Source: Bradysia coprophila
Taxonomy: Eukaryota; Arthropoda; Insecta; Diptera; Sciaridae
Assembly (NCBI RefSeq): GCF_014529535.1
Contig: NW_023503296.1
Span: 1,274,051 to 1,338,050 of the forward strand
DNA: 64,000 bases
Reading direction: 5' to 3'
Position numbers and translations under genes: made by a program
The notes under the pieces: generated by a model
Told to the model about the DNA's origin: nothing
Seen by the model: the letters and a program-made list of their open reading frames with translations, nothing else
Databases searched by the model: none
Part shown: positions 62,047-64,000 of the stretch, piece after piece
How positions within the stretch are numbered: the first letter of the stretch is position 1
How the letters are laid out: each line of letters starts with the position of its first letter

Positions 62047-62107
62047 TTGGTGCTGGGTTTGAACTGGGGACCTCTTGATCTCAAAGCGGCGCTTCAACCA
62101 ATGTTGC
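62047..62107 (-). mobile_element. tRNA-like (SINE head) fragment
   Basis: On the minus strand, TTGGTTGAAGCG resembles an A box and AGTTCAAACCC is a good B box, about 30 nt apart. The intended anticodon arm has only three base pairs and no proper acceptor stem forms, so it is not a tRNA gene. Probably a SINE head. Confidence 0.5.
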
Positions 62108-62869
62108 AATTAAGACGTACTACATTGATAGTTGTATTGTGAAGCGTTGGTAGAAGTAGGTAAACGTGGAGCACGTTTGCACACAAAGTACTTATACATG
62201 CTATACGTTTACTTACATGACACACATATGAAACTTTGAAAATATTTTTTTTTATTCTAATTAGAACTATGGTATATGACAATGACCTAATATCGAGAAT
62301 CTTAATCGTAATTCCTTCTTCTTCTTTTTGCGTAATATTTCGATATTTCAACAGTATGAGATTGGAATTCAGGGAATAAAACGTTTTGAAATTTAAATGA
62401 CTGAATTTAATATTTCTGTTTTTAAGTGAATCCTAAAATCCTGATACAGATACATTCATCTCATGTACGTAAAGGACTTGACATAGTTGCTATTAATATA
62501 AAATGCACAGTGTACGAATGTTAACGCACAACAAGTACGATCTTTTGACATCATACTTACCATGCGTATACAAACATCCTAAACGTGTGCTTTTCTCAAA
62601 CGTGTTGGGCGTATGAGGTAATTTTGCGATGAAGTTACACATACCAAAATTTTACACATGTCCTACGTCGACTACACGCGTGAGATGTATGGCACACATA
62701 TCGTACGTAAACTTACATACGACAGGTTTGCCATACATACCCGACGCATACTATGCATAACAGAAGTATATCATATATATCCGAAGTACACCGCCAAAAT
62801 CTTTTTTATCAGTGTGTGTATTACACAATGACATTCTCTGAAAAAGCGACAGTAAGACATTTTAAATGT

Positions 62870-63010
62870 TAATGCTTAGTTTCCTCTTACCAAAAACGTA
62901 CTCCGTGTGAGAGACAAAATTGAATTTTTGAAACTTTTTGTTTATTTGACAGTTTGCTCTCTCACGGTTCTCTCACGGGGAACTTTTTGTTGAGTGGAAT
63001 GGACACTTAA
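62870..63010. mobile_element. Dispersed element, copy 2
   Basis: An inverted relative of 34502-34644. It starts TAATGCTTAGTTTCC, carries GTACTCCGTGTGAGAGAC and TCTCTCACGG, and ends GAGTGGAATGGACACTTAA. Copies differ mainly in the A/T-rich middle. Confidence 0.75.
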
Positions 63011-64000
63011 AGACTGTAGACAGATTTTACGCACTCAAACGACGCTTTTTGGAACCCCTCACCTTAGCCCCAACGCAAGTGTGAAATTTTCAAATGATAT
63101 CATTGTTAAGGTTGACTGAGTTTTTTTTTCCTTCATAATATAAAGCTGACTTAAAATTGTCTCAGAAAAATTAAAATAGACGCGAAGAGAAGTGGAATTC
63201 TATAGAATTTTTGTGTTAGTACACTTCAATCAAAATTGAAGTTCAACGAAAGTCGTGCCGAGGTAGGTTCATGGTGTCATGGATAGTAGATTCACTACCT
63301 ACCCAGTTCTTCTAAGTCTATCTTTGTAATTTTTTTAAAACACTCTCCAAAAGTTGGAATTTTTTCCCCTAAAATAGCTACTGCACCACATACACGAAAA
63401 ATTTCGAAATGTTTTAAAGGTCAGCATATACGGCCGGCGTCAACGCCTCTACCAACCATAATTTCAGATGAATGCGTTACGTATTGTCGGTGATATACAA
63501 CAAAAACTATTTTAGTCACCCTCGTGCTCGTGCAGACCATTTTTTCATGATTTCTGAAGTCAAAACTTAATTACTTCGAGGATTTTTGTTGTTGTAAATG
63601 AATCAGGGGGTCCCCTGATTCAATTACTGTATACTCTCCAAAAATCGCCGATGGCTTGTTTTCCTGTTTCATACAACTTGTTCGAAGTTTTGGCGAATTG
63701 ACTCTTAAATTTGAATGTAGATTGGCATTAGGAGCAGAATAATCAATGTAAAGAAGTAGATTGTTATACAAGTACTTGTAACCAGTACAAGTACTTGTAA
63801 TTCGATCCACAAAAAAAAATTCCGGAATATATAGAAATTGCATTCAGCAAAATACTAACGCAGCTTCGGTCAAAATTGTCTTTTCAGGTTCATTAACTTT
63901 TTACCAAAAATTTTATTACCGATCATATCTTGAACGTTTGCCTATTATTACATTGGTTTGTCTGTATCTGTTCGGCAGATCTCTAAAATGGATTCTTTCA

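Larger units (their letters stand above)
58180..64000. other. Intergenic, AT-rich with several small repeats
   Basis: No gene is supported. It contains the hairpin 60546-60712, a tRNA-like SINE head near 62040-62107, ACGT-rich DNA at 61780-62790, a MITE copy at 62870-63010 and palindromic TACAAGTACTTGTA motifs near 63769-63800. The 165-codon ORF at 59548-60045 is unrecognised and has no supporting features. Confidence 0.5.

Noticed and set aside
62047..62107. Functional tRNA gene
   Set aside because: No acceptor stem and only three base pairs in the anticodon arm. Treated as a SINE head.

Overview
The window is AT-rich eukaryotic DNA. Its genes have short GT-AG introns (57-131 bp, plus one of 263 bp). 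Protein content (an Aurora-family kinase, Paip2, EB-module and DUF4485 proteins), microsatellite-tailed LINE pieces and very many small inverted-repeat elements point to an insect, most probably a lower dipteran (fungus-gnat-like). The species is inferred and not proven.

Five protein-coding genes are supported. (1) A minus-strand TPR/MYND zinc-finger gene at 4827-6710 with three exons. (2) A minus-strand secreted cysteine-rich EB-module gene at 18516-21117 with twelve resolved exons, almost one module per phase-1 exon and an unresolved last exon. (3) A plus-strand divergent Aurora-like kinase at 31227-32266 with two exons. (4) Paip2 immediately downstream at 32703-33175, with PAM1-type and PAM2 motifs. 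(5) A minus-strand single-exon DUF4485/coiled-coil gene at 36831-38045. Only genes 3 and 4 are close neighbours. Nothing suggests that the five share a pathway, though the kinase and the DUF4485 protein could both relate to division or centrosomes.

The rest, well over 80 percent of the window, is intergenic and largely transposon-derived. Retroelement pieces are a jockey-type LINE 3' end (10190-10851), an RNase H-type LINE relic (about 27880-28230), a retroelement C-terminal/endonuclease-like fragment (43399-43981), and a 5'-truncated LINE with 14-bp target duplications (47886-49080). DNA-element structures include a Helentron/DINE-1-like element with about six 146-bp tandem repeats, a (GACAGACG)n block and a 3' hairpin (12405-13843), beside a perfect 117-bp-arm palindrome (12095-12371). 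There are also an array of CGATA palindromes containing a near loopless 607-bp inverted repeat (40279-41833), an 823-bp foldback with a nested repeat (57357-58179), and at least fifteen smaller hairpin or MITE-like elements, several as pairs of related copies.

The most unusual items are the CGATA palindrome array, the GTTTAAAC-centred palindrome array at the left end, the Helentron-like element with its perfect palindromic neighbour, and the kinase with altered Aurora signature residues. Coordinates of repeats were set by eye and may be off by a few bases.
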